Assembly (NCBI RefSeq): GCF_014779795.1
Contig: NZ_JACXZS010000004.1
Span: forward strand, 274,253-338,252
From: Microbacterium helvum
GTDB taxonomy: Bacteria > Actinomycetota > Actinomycetes > Actinomycetales > Microbacteriaceae
Direction: 5' to 3'
DNA: 64,000 nt
This document shows, piece by piece, positions 24,062-33,294 of this stretch (its first letter is position 1; the number at the start of each line of letters is the position of its first letter). Both the position numbers and the translations under genes were made by a program. Under the pieces are notes generated by a model. That model saw only the letters and a list, made by a program, of their open reading frames with translations, was not told the origin of the DNA and ran no database searches.

Positions 24062-26968
24062 CTACTGCTGCTCGCCCAGCTGGATGAGCGTGCGGATCGC
24101 TTCCGTCAGGCGCGCGTCCGCCTCGCCGTACGCGGTCCAGTCGCCCTTCTGCAGCGCGGCCTCACGGTCCAGCAGCGCCTGGTTCGCATCCTGCAGCGCC
24201 TGCTGATACTCGTCCGTGGGCTCCTCCGGCGTCGTGGGCTCCTCCGGCGTGGTGGGCTCCGGCGACGGAGTCGGCGTCGGCTCGGTCGGAACGTCGGTGT
24301 CACCGGCGTCGGCTCCCGAGTCGCCGCCGAACAGCACGTCGAGCGCCTCGTTCAGCGTGTCTTCGAAGGCCACCTCGTTGCCGAACGAGACCAGCACCTT
24401 CTGCAGCGACGGGAAGCTCGTCGCGCCCGAGGACTGCACGAAGACCGGCTGCACGTACAGCAGGCCGCCGCCGACCGGAAGGGTCAGCAGATTGCCCTTC
24501 AGCACGTTCGAGTCACCCTGTTTGAGCAGGTTGACGAACGACGACACCTCGGGCTGGGCGTCGAAGTTGTTCTGCACCTGGCCGGGACCGGGCACCGTCG
24601 TATCGGCGCTGATCTCCAGCATCCTGAGCTTGCCGTAGTCGTCGCTCTTCTTGCCTGCCTCGCTTCCGGCGTTCGAATCCACCGCGAGGTAGCCCATGAG
24701 CACGTTCCTGCCCTCGCCGGAGGGGATGAACGACGTGAACATCGAGTATGTCGGAGCGGTCTGCCCCGGCATCTGCATCGTCAGGTAGTACGGCGGCTGC
24801 AGCTGCGTGTCGGCCTGCGGGTCGTTCGGCGTCTTCCAGCGGTTGTCGCTCTGGTAGAACGAGCGAGCATCGTCGACGTGGTAGACGCCGAGGATCGTGC
24901 GCTGGACCTTGAACAGATCCGTCGGGTAGCGGACGTGGCTCATCAGCTCGGCGGACATGTCGCTGATCGGCTTGAGCGTGGACGGGTAGACCTTCTGCCA
25001 CGACTGCAGCACCGGGTCCTCGTCGTCCCACGCGTACAGGGTGACCTTGCCGTCGTAGGCGTCGACGGTGGCCTTGACCGAGTTGCGGATGTAGTTGATG
25101 TCGTCCAGCGCGAACCGCGGCGCCGGGTTGCTGGAGTCCGAGATCGCCGAGGTCAGACTCACCGTCGACGAGTACGGGTAGTTCGCGCTCAGGGTGTAGC
25201 CGTCGACGATCCAGACGATACGCCCGTCGACCACCGAGGGGTACGGGTCGTTGTCGAGCGTCAGGTACGGCGCCACCTTCTGCACACGCTGGCGCGGGTC
25301 GCGGTCGTACAGGATCTGCGAATCCTCATTGACGTAGTCCGAGAACAGGATCTGCTCGGCCTGGAACTTCAGGGCGTAGATCAGGCGGTTGAACACATTG
25401 CCCAGGCTGGGGCCGCCGTCGCCCTCGAAGGTCGTCTTCGTCTCGTTAGACGTCTCGTCCTGACCCGAGGGGTAGTCGAGCTCGATCGGCTCGGAATCCT
25501 TCGGCGCACCGACGATCGAGTACGTGGGCGAGTACTCGCCGAAGTAGACGCGCGGCTGGAAGTCCTCTTCGTCCGACAGGAAGCCCGTCGCCGGGATGCC
25601 GCGCTCGAGGAACACCGGATTGCCGTCGCCCGTGCGGTCGTTGCCCTTGGCAGCGACGATTCCGTAGCCGTGCGTGTACACGACGGCGCTGTTCTGCCAG
25701 TCGTTCGCGTTGCCCAGCTGCTCGAGGTTGAGCTCGCGCACCGACACGACGGTGTCCTGCGAAGTCCCGTCGATGTCGTACCGGTCCACGTCGAGCGGAT
25801 CGGCGAACTGATAGTACGAGCGGTACTGCTCGAGCTGGCGCACCGTCGGCGACACGATCGCGGGGTCCATCACGCGGATCTGCGCGGTCGTGCCCGCGTC
25901 TTCGCGCAGCTGCCCGGCCTCGACATCCGTGACGGCCTCGAAGTCCTGCTTGTCGAGCCCGTCGATGCCGTACGCCGTCTTCGTCATGTCGACGTTGCGC
26001 TGGTAGTAGTCCTGCTCCAGCGAGAAGCGGTTCGGCTGGACGTTGAACGTGTTGACGACCCACGGGTAGCCGACACCGAGCACGATGGCCGAGACGACCA
26101 GCAGCGCGGTCGCCACCAGCGGATAGCGCCAGCGGCCGATGATGGCCGTGATGAAGAACAGGATCGCGACGATCACGGCCGCGAACGCGAGGATCGTCTG
26201 GCCGGGGATGATCGCGTTCACCCCGGTGTACCCGGGGCCCGTGATGCGACCGTCCGCACCGGATTCGACGAGCGTGCGGTAGCGGTCGAGCCAGAGGCTC
26301 ACGCCCTGCACGAGCAAGTACAGCCCGGCGATCACGGCGAGCTGGATGCGGGCCGACTTCGAGATGCGCAGCTCTCGCTGACCGATGCGCACCGCGCCGT
26401 ACAGGTACGACACGAGGGCGGTGACCAGCAGGCACACCAGCAGGACGGCGGACATGAAACCGACCAGCGACGTCCAGAACGGCAGCGCGAACATGTAGAA
26501 GCCGGTGTCGAGGTGGAACTGCGGGTCGGTGACCTCCGTCTTCACCCCGTTGAACCACAGCCACGTGGTCTCCCACTGGGCCGACGCCGCGAATCCGGCG
26601 AAGAAGCCGAAGAAGATCGGGATGCCCCACATCGCGAGGCGGCGCAGCGGCTCGACGACCTCCTGATAGCGGTCGAGCTGCGAGCTCAGCCGCGCGTACA
26701 CGGGGCGCAGGCGGTAGGCGAGCTGGATCGACAGCCACACCGGGACCGCCATGCCGAGGAAGCCGACCAGGAACATCACGACCCGGGCGATCCACTGGGT
26801 CGTCAGCACCGACTGGAAGCCGAGCTGATCGAACCAGAGCCAGTCCGCGTACAGGCTGGCGAACACGAAGAATGCCACCACGAGCGCAGCGATGACCACC
26901 AGGGTGATGGCGATGACGCGTCGGGTGCGGGACGGTGTGGCCGGGGTCGGCGCTGAGGTCGTGGTCAC
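24062..26968 (-). CDS. UPF0182 family large membrane protein
   Basis: A 968-aa protein with about seven membrane helices in the first 330 residues and a very large extracytoplasmic domain with several family stretches (for example TYSIVGAP and YTHGYGIVAAKG). The C-terminal 100 residues contain a Pro/Thr/Glu-rich linker and a short helical end. The function of the family is unknown. GTG 26968 has TAGGAT 6 nt upstream (minus strand, plus 26975-26980), a leaderless promoter. The PDZ protease gene next to it is a conserved neighbour in actinobacteria. Confidence 0.93.
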   Translation of the reverse strand: MTTTSAPTPATPSRTRRVIAITLVVIAALVVAFFVFASLYADWLWFDQLGFQSVLTTQWIARVVMFLVGFLGMAVPVWLSIQLAYRLRPVYARLSSQLDRYQEVVEPLRRLAMWGIPIFFGFFAGFAASAQWETTWLWFNGVKTEVTDPQFHLDTGFYMFALPFWTSLVGFMSAVLLVCLLVTALVSYLYGAVRIGQRELRISKSARIQLAVIAGLYLLVQGVSLWLDRYRTLVESGADGRITGPGYTGVNAIIPGQTILAFAAVIVAILFFITAIIGRWRYPLVATALLVVSAIVLGVGYPWVVNTFNVQPNRFSLEQDYYQRNVDMTKTAYGIDGLDKQDFEAVTDVEAGQLREDAGTTAQIRVMDPAIVSPTVRQLEQYRSYYQFADPLDVDRYDIDGTSQDTVVSVRELNLEQLGNANDWQNSAVVYTHGYGIVAAKGNDRTGDGNPVFLERGIPATGFLSDEEDFQPRVYFGEYSPTYSIVGAPKDSEPIELDYPSGQDETSNETKTTFEGDGGPSLGNVFNRLIYALKFQAEQILFSDYVNEDSQILYDRDPRQRVQKVAPYLTLDNDPYPSVVDGRIVWIVDGYTLSANYPYSSTVSLTSAISDSSNPAPRFALDDINYIRNSVKATVDAYDGKVTLYAWDDEDPVLQSWQKVYPSTLKPISDMSAELMSHVRYPTDLFKVQRTILGVYHVDDARSFYQSDNRWKTPNDPQADTQLQPPYYLTMQMPGQTAPTYSMFTSFIPSGEGRNVLMGYLAVDSNAGSEAGKKSDDYGKLRMLEISADTTVPGPGQVQNNFDAQPEVSSFVNLLKQGDSNVLKGNLLTLPVGGGLLYVQPVFVQSSGATSFPSLQKVLVSFGNEVAFEDTLNEALDVLFGGDSGADAGDTDVPTEPTPTPSPEPTTPEEPTTPEEPTDEYQQALQDANQALLDREAALQKGDWTAYGEADARLTEAIRTLIQLGEQQ

Positions 26969-27050
26969 CGTCCCATCCTAGGCGGGCAGCTCTCGGCCGA
27001 TGCTTTGTCCGCGCTGGGCGAACCCCCAGAATTCCGCGGGGCGCGCGGTC

Positions 27051-28175
27051 TCAGCGGGCCGTGCAGGTCGGCAGGGCGTCGAGGTCTCCACCATCGCTGA
27101 TCGCCTGCAGCACCTTCAGCGAGTCATCCAGCGTCTTCACCGAGAAGACGCGCAGATCACCGGGGATGTGACCCACCACCTCGTCGCAGTTCGAGTCCGG
27201 CGCCAGGAACCAGTCGGCTCCGGCATCCAGAGCTCCCCACATCTTCTGACGGATGCCGCCGATCGGACCCACCGCGCCGTCCGCCGTGATGGTGCCGGTG
27301 CCGGCGACCTGCTCGCCGCCGTTGAGCTCGCCGGGTGTCAGCGTGTCGATGATGCCGAGCGCGAACATCATGCCGGCGCTGGGGCCGCCCACGTTGTTCA
27401 GCTGGATCGTCACGTCGATCGGGAAGTCGTAGTCGGTGATGAGGGTCACGCCGATCAGCCACGTCGTCTCGCCGTCGGCGGTGGACTCCTTCGGCGTGAT
27501 CGACACGGTCTGCTGCGCGCCGTCGCGTTCGATCACCAGTTCGACGGGAGCGCCGCCGCCGTCGTTGATGACCTTGCGGAGCGCGTTCGCGTCCGTGACC
27601 GTCTGGCCGTCCGCGCTGAGGATCAGGTCGCCCTCTTCGAGCACGCCCTCGGCGGCGGCTCCCTCGACGACCGAGTGCACCGAGAGCGTCGCGCCGACGT
27701 CGTAGCCGAGCTCTGTGAGCGCCGCGGCAGTCGCCTCCTGCTGGGAGTCGACCATCATCGCCGCGCTCTCCTCATTGCGCTGCTCGGTGGTCTGACCGGC
27801 CGGGAAGACCGCATCGATCGGCAGCACCGCCTTGCTGGGGTCGAACCACGCCATCGCCAGCTCGAACCAGGACGGGGTGTGCTCGCGGTTGCCCTGCACC
27901 TGCACCGTGAGCAGGTCCAGCGTCCCCTCGGTCGGGTAGGTCTCGGCACCGTCCACCGAGATGAGCGGCACCTCCTCGCCGTCGGAGTTCAGCGCGGTTC
28001 CGAGGGTGTTGTACACCGGCCCGGGCTGCTGGACCACGTAAGAGGTCGGCAGGAAGGTGATGACGAGCAGGATCACCATCGCCACCACGAGAGCCCAGAT
28101 GCCCGCGATCGTACGGCGCGACATCGGCTCGCGCGGTGCGCGCTGGATGGTGGTGTCCTCGTCGAACAGGGCCAC
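27051..28175 (-). CDS. PDZ domain / Lon-like serine protease (YlbL family)
   Basis: A 374-aa membrane-anchored protease. One N-terminal helix (about 22-43) is followed by an extracytoplasmic domain, a PDZ domain (region EGVLEEGDLILSADGQ) and a Lon-type protease domain with the Ser-Lys dyad in GGPSAGMMFAL and IRQKMWGA. GTG 28175 is preferred to the codon at 28202 because GAGAGG precedes it with good spacing. It is divergent from the metalloprotease gene. Substrates are unknown. Confidence 0.88.
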   Translation of the reverse strand: MALFDEDTTIQRAPREPMSRRTIAGIWALVVAMVILLVITFLPTSYVVQQPGPVYNTLGTALNSDGEEVPLISVDGAETYPTEGTLDLLTVQVQGNREHTPSWFELAMAWFDPSKAVLPIDAVFPAGQTTEQRNEESAAMMVDSQQEATAAALTELGYDVGATLSVHSVVEGAAAEGVLEEGDLILSADGQTVTDANALRKVINDGGGAPVELVIERDGAQQTVSITPKESTADGETTWLIGVTLITDYDFPIDVTIQLNNVGGPSAGMMFALGIIDTLTPGELNGGEQVAGTGTITADGAVGPIGGIRQKMWGALDAGADWFLAPDSNCDEVVGHIPGDLRVFSVKTLDDSLKVLQAISDGGDLDALPTCTAR

Positions 28176-28322
28176 GCGGGACCTCTCTCTTCCGTGCCGC
28201 ATTGCGGAGTGCCTGGTCGTTCGCGACCGGCGTAAGGGTTGGAAGGTCTCGGCCGGGGAGTGCGACGGATGCTGCGACTAGCGTAGAACGCAACGTCATC
28301 GACCGGCTGAAAGGCGGCTGAA

Positions 28323-29762
28323 GTGGCAGACGACGACCGCAGTCCTGAGGACGACTTCCAAGAGCTCATGCGGCAGCTCTTCGGGGGCGGCGCGGGCGGC
28401 ATCGATCCCGAGCAGCTCTCGCGGATCTCGGGCATGGACATCGACCCCGCGATGATGCAGCAGATCATGCGCCAGCTGCAGGGCGTGTTCGCGAACTCCG
28501 GCGACAGCGGCGTGTCGTGGGACATGGCCAAGCGCCAAGCCCTCCACATCGCCAACCAGGAGGGACTGGGCGTCACCGCCGGACAGCGCACCGACCTCGA
28601 TCAGGCGTTCGCGCTGGCGACCCTGTGGCTGAGCGAGGCGACCGGCATCTCCGAGCTGGCGACTCCCCCGACCGTGATCACCCGCGGCTCGTGGGTCGAG
28701 GCGACGCTTCCGGTGTGGCAGGAGCTCGCCGAGCCCGTCGCGACGAGCATCGCCGATGCGCTCACGACGGCGCTCAGCGAGCAGACGCCCGAAGACATGC
28801 AGGAGCTCGTTCAGGGCGCGGGGCGCCTCATGCGGACGATCGGCGGCTCGCTGTTCGCCACGCAGCTCGGGCAGGTCATCGGCAGCCTCTCGAAGGAGGT
28901 CGTGAGCGGCGGCGACGTCGGCATCCCGCTGATGCCCGACGGCCAGGCCGTCATCCTGCCGCAGAACTTCGCCGACTTCGGCCGCGACCTCGAGGTGCCC
29001 GAGGACCAGCTCGCGCTGTACATCGCGACGCGCGAGCTCGCCCATGCGCGCCTGTTCCGCCACGCCCGCTGGCTGCGCCTGCACGTCATCTCGCAGGTGA
29101 CCGACTTCGCGCGCGGCGTCCACGTCGACACGGACATGCTCGAAGACATGGCCTCGCGCTTCGATCCGTCGCAGCCCGAGGAGCTGCGCGCCGCGCTGGA
29201 GAGCGGCGCGCTGCTGCCGCCGCGCTCGGACGCGCAGAACGCCGCACTCGCCCGGCTGGAGAACCTGCTCGCGACCATCGAAGGCTGGGTCGAGGTGGTG
29301 ACCGAGGATGCGACGTCCCGGCTTCCCTCCGCGCCCCGCATCGCAGAGGCCGTCCGACGCCGGCGCGCGGTCGGCGGGCCGGCCGAGCGCGCCCTCGCGT
29401 CGCTCGTCGGTCTCGAGATCCGGCCGCGTCGCATGCGCGAGGCCGCCGCGATGTGGCGTGCGGTGACGGATGCCGTCGGTCCGGCCGCTCGGGATGCCCT
29501 GTGGGACTACCCTGACCTGATGCCCGCGGCGTCCGACATCGACGACCCGGCGGCGCTGGTCGCCCGGCTGGAGGCTCGTGCACGCGGCGAGCAGCCGGCG
29601 CCGGACGAGCTGGATGACGCGCTCGCGCGTCTGCTGGCGGGCGAGTTCCCCGAAGGGGGCACCGAAGCGGCGGCGGAGGGAACGGCACGCGGCGACGAAC
29701 TCGAGGGCGACGACCCGGAGGGCGACGACGGCGGCGCCCCCGACGACCACCGGCCGGTGTAG
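28323..29762 (+). CDS. zinc-dependent metalloprotease (DUF2342 family)
   Basis: A 479-aa soluble protein of an actinobacterial metallopeptidase family. The active-site region reads TRELAHARLFRHARWL, an ExxH-type zinc motif, followed by ARGVHVDTDMLEDM. The N-terminal region is Met/Gln-rich and helical, and the C-terminal 40 residues are acidic and disordered. The start is GTG 28323. It sits next to the Lon-like membrane protease, as in mycobacteria. The biological substrate is unknown. Confidence 0.87.
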   Translation: MADDDRSPEDDFQELMRQLFGGGAGGIDPEQLSRISGMDIDPAMMQQIMRQLQGVFANSGDSGVSWDMAKRQALHIANQEGLGVTAGQRTDLDQAFALATLWLSEATGISELATPPTVITRGSWVEATLPVWQELAEPVATSIADALTTALSEQTPEDMQELVQGAGRLMRTIGGSLFATQLGQVIGSLSKEVVSGGDVGIPLMPDGQAVILPQNFADFGRDLEVPEDQLALYIATRELAHARLFRHARWLRLHVISQVTDFARGVHVDTDMLEDMASRFDPSQPEELRAALESGALLPPRSDAQNAALARLENLLATIEGWVEVVTEDATSRLPSAPRIAEAVRRRRAVGGPAERALASLVGLEIRPRRMREAAAMWRAVTDAVGPAARDALWDYPDLMPAASDIDDPAALVARLEARARGEQPAPDELDDALARLLAGEFPEGGTEAAAEGTARGDELEGDDPEGDDGGAPDDHRPV

Positions 29763-29864
29763 CGACCCCGGGGCGGCTCCTCCCCAGGCGGCCTGCGCGC
29801 GGCGATCACTCCGCGGGCTGTGGATAACGACCACCGTCCGGGAGCGCTCCGGCAGGATCGGGGC

Positions 29865-30728
29865 ATGCTCAGGCTCGATCCCTCCTACCCGGCAGTGTGG
29901 CGGTCCGCCACCGCCCTGCAGTTCGGCGCCGAGGCCGTGGCGGTGCTCGACGATCCCCAGCCGTGGCACCTCCGTGTCCTGCGCGAGCTGGAGCGCGGCG
30001 TCCCCGACGGCTCGTTCGTCCCGTTCGCCCGCGCGCTGGGCGCGCCGTCGGACGAGGCGGCGACACGACTGCTGGCGAGACTACGCCGCGCGCTGATCAC
30101 GGGCGCGGTCCTCCGCCGGACGGTCTCGCTGCACCGCGACGCCGCGGTGGACGAGCGGCAGTGCGACCGTGTGGCCAGAGGGCTCGAGGCCTCCGGCGTC
30201 GACGTCGATGTGCGGCATCCGTTCGATGCGATCGATCAGCCGGCGGCGGATGCCGACGTCGTCGTCTTCGTCGTGCCCCGTGTCGTCCCGCCCGGCGCCT
30301 CGGCCGCCCTGATGGCGTCCGATCTGCCCCACCTCCCCGTCGTGCTGACGGGGTCGGGGGCCGAGATCGGCCCCTTCGTCGTGCCCGGCGACACGGCGTG
30401 CCTCGCCTGCGTGGCCGCTCATCGCCGCGACGCGGATCCCTCGTGGCCGGCAGTGGCCGCTCAGCTCATCGGGCGCGCCGTCGAAGCGAGCACGGCGGTG
30501 CTGTGGGAGGCCGGAATGGTCGCGGGCCGCCTCATCGACGAACGCGCCCACCGTCGACTCGCGCGGACGCGCTCGGTCGCGCTGCGCTCCGGCTCGCTGC
30601 ACCGGGACGTCCGGACGCACCGACCGCACGCAGAGTGCCGTTGCCGATCTCTCGCAGGAAGCGGGACGGCTGCCGCTCCCGTACGCCTCGAGCCCATGTC
30701 AGCGACAGCGTTCGCCCGGCCCGCGTGA
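29865..30728 (+). CDS. TOMM precursor leader peptide-binding / cyclodehydratase-like protein, orphan
   Basis: A 287-aa protein resembling the E1-like (ThiF-related) half of azole-forming cyclodehydratases. The key stretch is GPFVVPGDTACLACVAAH followed by RRDADPSWP, and the C-terminus has HAECRCRS. CxxC and CxC can supply a zinc site. There is no YcaO, dehydrogenase or precursor peptide gene nearby, so it is an orphan. ATG 29865 is chosen because the upstream in-frame codon at 29820 is in non-conserved sequence. Its last 197 nt overlap uvrD2 on the opposite strand. Confidence 0.75.
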   Translation: MLRLDPSYPAVWRSATALQFGAEAVAVLDDPQPWHLRVLRELERGVPDGSFVPFARALGAPSDEAATRLLARLRRALITGAVLRRTVSLHRDAAVDERQCDRVARGLEASGVDVDVRHPFDAIDQPAADADVVVFVVPRVVPPGASAALMASDLPHLPVVLTGSGAEIGPFVVPGDTACLACVAAHRRDADPSWPAVAAQLIGRAVEASTAVLWEAGMVAGRLIDERAHRRLARTRSVALRSGSLHRDVRTHRPHAECRCRSLAGSGTAAAPVRLEPMSATAFARPA

Positions 30729-32307
30729 TGCCCACGTAGGCGAGGCGCCGTTCCTCGTCGACCTGCTCGAAGGTCGTCGCGTACGAGATCGGCAGCAGTC
30801 CCTCTGCCATGCCGACGAGATGCACATGCTCCCACTCCAGGCCCTTCGCCGCATGCAGCGTCGCGAGCGTGACGGTCCGCAGCGCGGGCTCATCGTGCGT
30901 CTTCGCGCGCGCCGTCAGCTCATCGGTGAACGAGCGCAGCGTGGTGCCCGCGGGCGCCTCCTCGGCCAGCCGCAGCAGGGCGGCACGCGCCTCCCACGCG
31001 TCGCGGAGCGCCCCTCCTGCCTCGGGCGGATCGTCCGTCAACCCGCGCGAGCGCAGGATGTCGCGCACGGTGTCGACGAGCCCGCTCTCCAAGGGGGCGA
31101 CGGCGGCCGCGCGCAGCTCCATGACCGCCTGACGCACTTCTGGCATGTCGAAGAACCGGCGACCGCCGAGCACCGTCGTCGCGATGCCGGCGTCCGACAG
31201 CGCGGCGACCAGCTCGGCGGACTGGGCGTGCGCCCGGTAGAGGACCGCGATGTCGCGCGGATCGGCGCCTGCGGCGATCTGCGCCCCGATGCGGGCGGCC
31301 ACGGTCCGCGCCTCGTCACGGTCGTCGTCGAACGCCGTGACCGTCGGGATGGTCTCTTCCGCCGCCGTCTGCTCCCGGAATCCGGCAGGCGTCAGGTGCA
31401 GGGCGCCGGGTCGCCCCCGAATCAGTTCGTTGGCGACGCCCAGGACGCCCGGCTCCGATCGGTAGTTGGTCTCCAGCCGCACGACGCGGGCGCCCTCGAA
31501 GCGCTTGTCGAAATCGAGCAGGAACCCGGCGTCGGCCCCCGCGAACGAGTAGATCGTCTGGCTGGCGTCGCCCACGACGCACAGGTCGCGACGGTCACCC
31601 AGCCACAGCTCCAGCAGGCGGTTCTGCAGCGGCGAGACGTCCTGGAACTCGTCGACCGTGAAGTGGCGGTACTGCTCGCGCACCGCCTTCGCGACCTGCG
31701 GCTCGGCCTCCAGCATCCCGGCGCATGCGAGCAGCACGTCTTCGAAGTCGAGCTGCCGGCGCTCGTCCTTCAGCCGCTCGTACGCCTGCTGCAGGGCGAC
31801 GACACGCTCGGTGCCGAGGCGGCCGACGCCGTTCGGGCGCACCGCGGCGTACTCGTCGATGCTGAGCATCGAGACTTTGCGCCACTCGATCTCGGACGCC
31901 ACGTCGCGCAGCGTCGCGACGTCCGGCGAGAGCCCCACGCCGTCGGCGGCGTGCGCGAGCAGCTTCACCTTGTTGTCGACGATCCCCGGCGCCGTATCTC
32001 CGGCGAGCGTCGGCCAGAAGAAGTTGAGCTGCGCGAGCGCGGCGGCGTGGAAGGTGCGCGCCGACACCCCGCCGACTCCGAGCGCCCTCAGACGCCCGCG
32101 CATCTCGCCCGCGGCCTTCGCCGTGAATGTCACCGCCATGACACGACCGGGCGAATACGCGCCGGTGTCGACCCCGTGTGCGATGCGGTGCGTGATCACG
32201 CGGGTCTTTCCCGTTCCGGCGCCGGCGAGCACCACGACGGGGCCGCGCAGCGCCCGCACGGCTTCGAGCTGGTGCTCGTCCAGGCCGGCGAGTGCGCCGC
32301 CGCTCAT
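30532..32307 (-). CDS. ATP-dependent DNA helicase UvrD2
   Basis: A superfamily 1A 3'-5' helicase of 591 aa. Walker A is AGAGTGKT (about 28-35), motif II VDEFQDVS, motif III VVGDASQTIYSFAGA, and motif VI region EERRLAYVGITRA. The mycobacterial homologue carries a C-terminal HRDC domain; here the protein ends soon after motif VI with a basic, low-complexity tail that overlaps the convergent gene by 197 nt. It overlaps nudC by ATGA (32304-32307), forming an operon. A role in DNA repair is likely. Confidence 0.9.
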   Translation of the reverse strand: MSGGALAGLDEHQLEAVRALRGPVVVLAGAGTGKTRVITHRIAHGVDTGAYSPGRVMAVTFTAKAAGEMRGRLRALGVGGVSARTFHAAALAQLNFFWPTLAGDTAPGIVDNKVKLLAHAADGVGLSPDVATLRDVASEIEWRKVSMLSIDEYAAVRPNGVGRLGTERVVALQQAYERLKDERRQLDFEDVLLACAGMLEAEPQVAKAVREQYRHFTVDEFQDVSPLQNRLLELWLGDRRDLCVVGDASQTIYSFAGADAGFLLDFDKRFEGARVVRLETNYRSEPGVLGVANELIRGRPGALHLTPAGFREQTAAEETIPTVTAFDDDRDEARTVAARIGAQIAAGADPRDIAVLYRAHAQSAELVAALSDAGIATTVLGGRRFFDMPEVRQAVMELRAAAVAPLESGLVDTVRDILRSRGLTDDPPEAGGALRDAWEARAALLRLAEEAPAGTTLRSFTDELTARAKTHDEPALRTVTLATLHAAKGLEWEHVHLVGMAEGLLPISYATTFEQVDEERRLAYVGITRAGRTLSLTWARGVRERQPSRFLREIGNGTLRAVGASGRPGAASRSAARPSASARVDGGRVRR

Positions 32308-33218
32308 CGCGCCCCCGCATGCCAGTCGGCGATCAGGCGGTGCGCGATCGAGGCACGCCCCGGCAGCACGACATCGGACTCTCCAGCGAGCGAGCGGCCG
32401 ATCTCATCGCGTGTGAACCAGCGCACCGCCGCGATCTCCTCGCCGTCGGCGCGTGCGGCCGCGTCGTCGCGTGCCTCGGCGAAGAACCCCAGCATCAGCG
32501 AGCGAGGGTACGGCCAGGCCTGCGATCCCCGGTACGACACCGTTCCGACATCGATGCCGGACTCCTCCGCGACCTCGCGTCGCACCGCCGTCTCCAGCGA
32601 CTCCCCGGCCTCCACGAACCCTGCGAAGCAGGAGAAGCGGTCTGCGCCCCACAGCGCGTTGGAGCCGAGCAGCAGCGCGTCGGGGTCGCTCGCGCTGGTG
32701 ATCGCGACGATCACGGCAGGATCCGTGCGCGGGAAGTGCTGCCGTCCGCACACCGGGCACCGGCGGGACCAGCCTGCGTCGCCGAGTTCGGTGAGGGCGC
32801 CGCACGCGGGGCAGAACCGGGAGTCGAGCAGCCACCGACCGAGGCTCAGCGCCTCGACGAAGGCGCTGGAGTCGTAGGCGTCCAAGGATCCGCCGACGCT
32901 GCGCAGGCCCGCCCAGCCCGCCGGCGCCGCGAACGGCGTGTCGTCGCTTCCGGCGAAGACGGCGGCCAGCAGCGCCCCGCCGTCGGCGTCTCGGCCGAGG
33001 AGCGCCCACTCCGCCCCGTCAGGGACCTCGTCGACCGGCACCCAGTCGAGCCGGTCGGCGTCGGCGAGCGGCGCGGCATCGCCGGACAGCACCAGGACGC
33101 GGGTCGCGGCGTCCGCTCGCGCGGTGTCGACGACGCCGGGGATCGAGCGTTCCTCGGCCGCCCGGTCGACGCCGGTGCGTGCGAGCGGCGGTTCTGCGGT
33201 GCTGCCTGTGGCCGTCAT
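32304..33218 (-). CDS. nudC: NAD+ diphosphatase
   Basis: This Nudix hydrolase splits NADH and NAD+-type dinucleotides, and in other bacteria removes NAD caps from RNA. In 304 aa it shows the zinc ribbon CPACG and CPVCG, the Nudix box (GFVEAGESLETAVRREVAEE) and the NudC signature SQAWPYPRSLM. ATG 33218 is preceded by GGAG. It is the first gene of the nudC-uvrD2 pair and is divergent from the kinase-fold gene. Confidence 0.93.
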   Translation of the reverse strand: MTATGSTAEPPLARTGVDRAAEERSIPGVVDTARADAATRVLVLSGDAAPLADADRLDWVPVDEVPDGAEWALLGRDADGGALLAAVFAGSDDTPFAAPAGWAGLRSVGGSLDAYDSSAFVEALSLGRWLLDSRFCPACGALTELGDAGWSRRCPVCGRQHFPRTDPAVIVAITSASDPDALLLGSNALWGADRFSCFAGFVEAGESLETAVRREVAEESGIDVGTVSYRGSQAWPYPRSLMLGFFAEARDDAAARADGEEIAAVRWFTRDEIGRSLAGESDVVLPGRASIAHRLIADWHAGAR

Positions 33219-33294
33219 CGAGCATGCTCCGCTTCGTCGATAGGGCCGGGCGTGGCGCGGGGACTGACGCGCGTGCCCGACCTACCCTGGGCAC

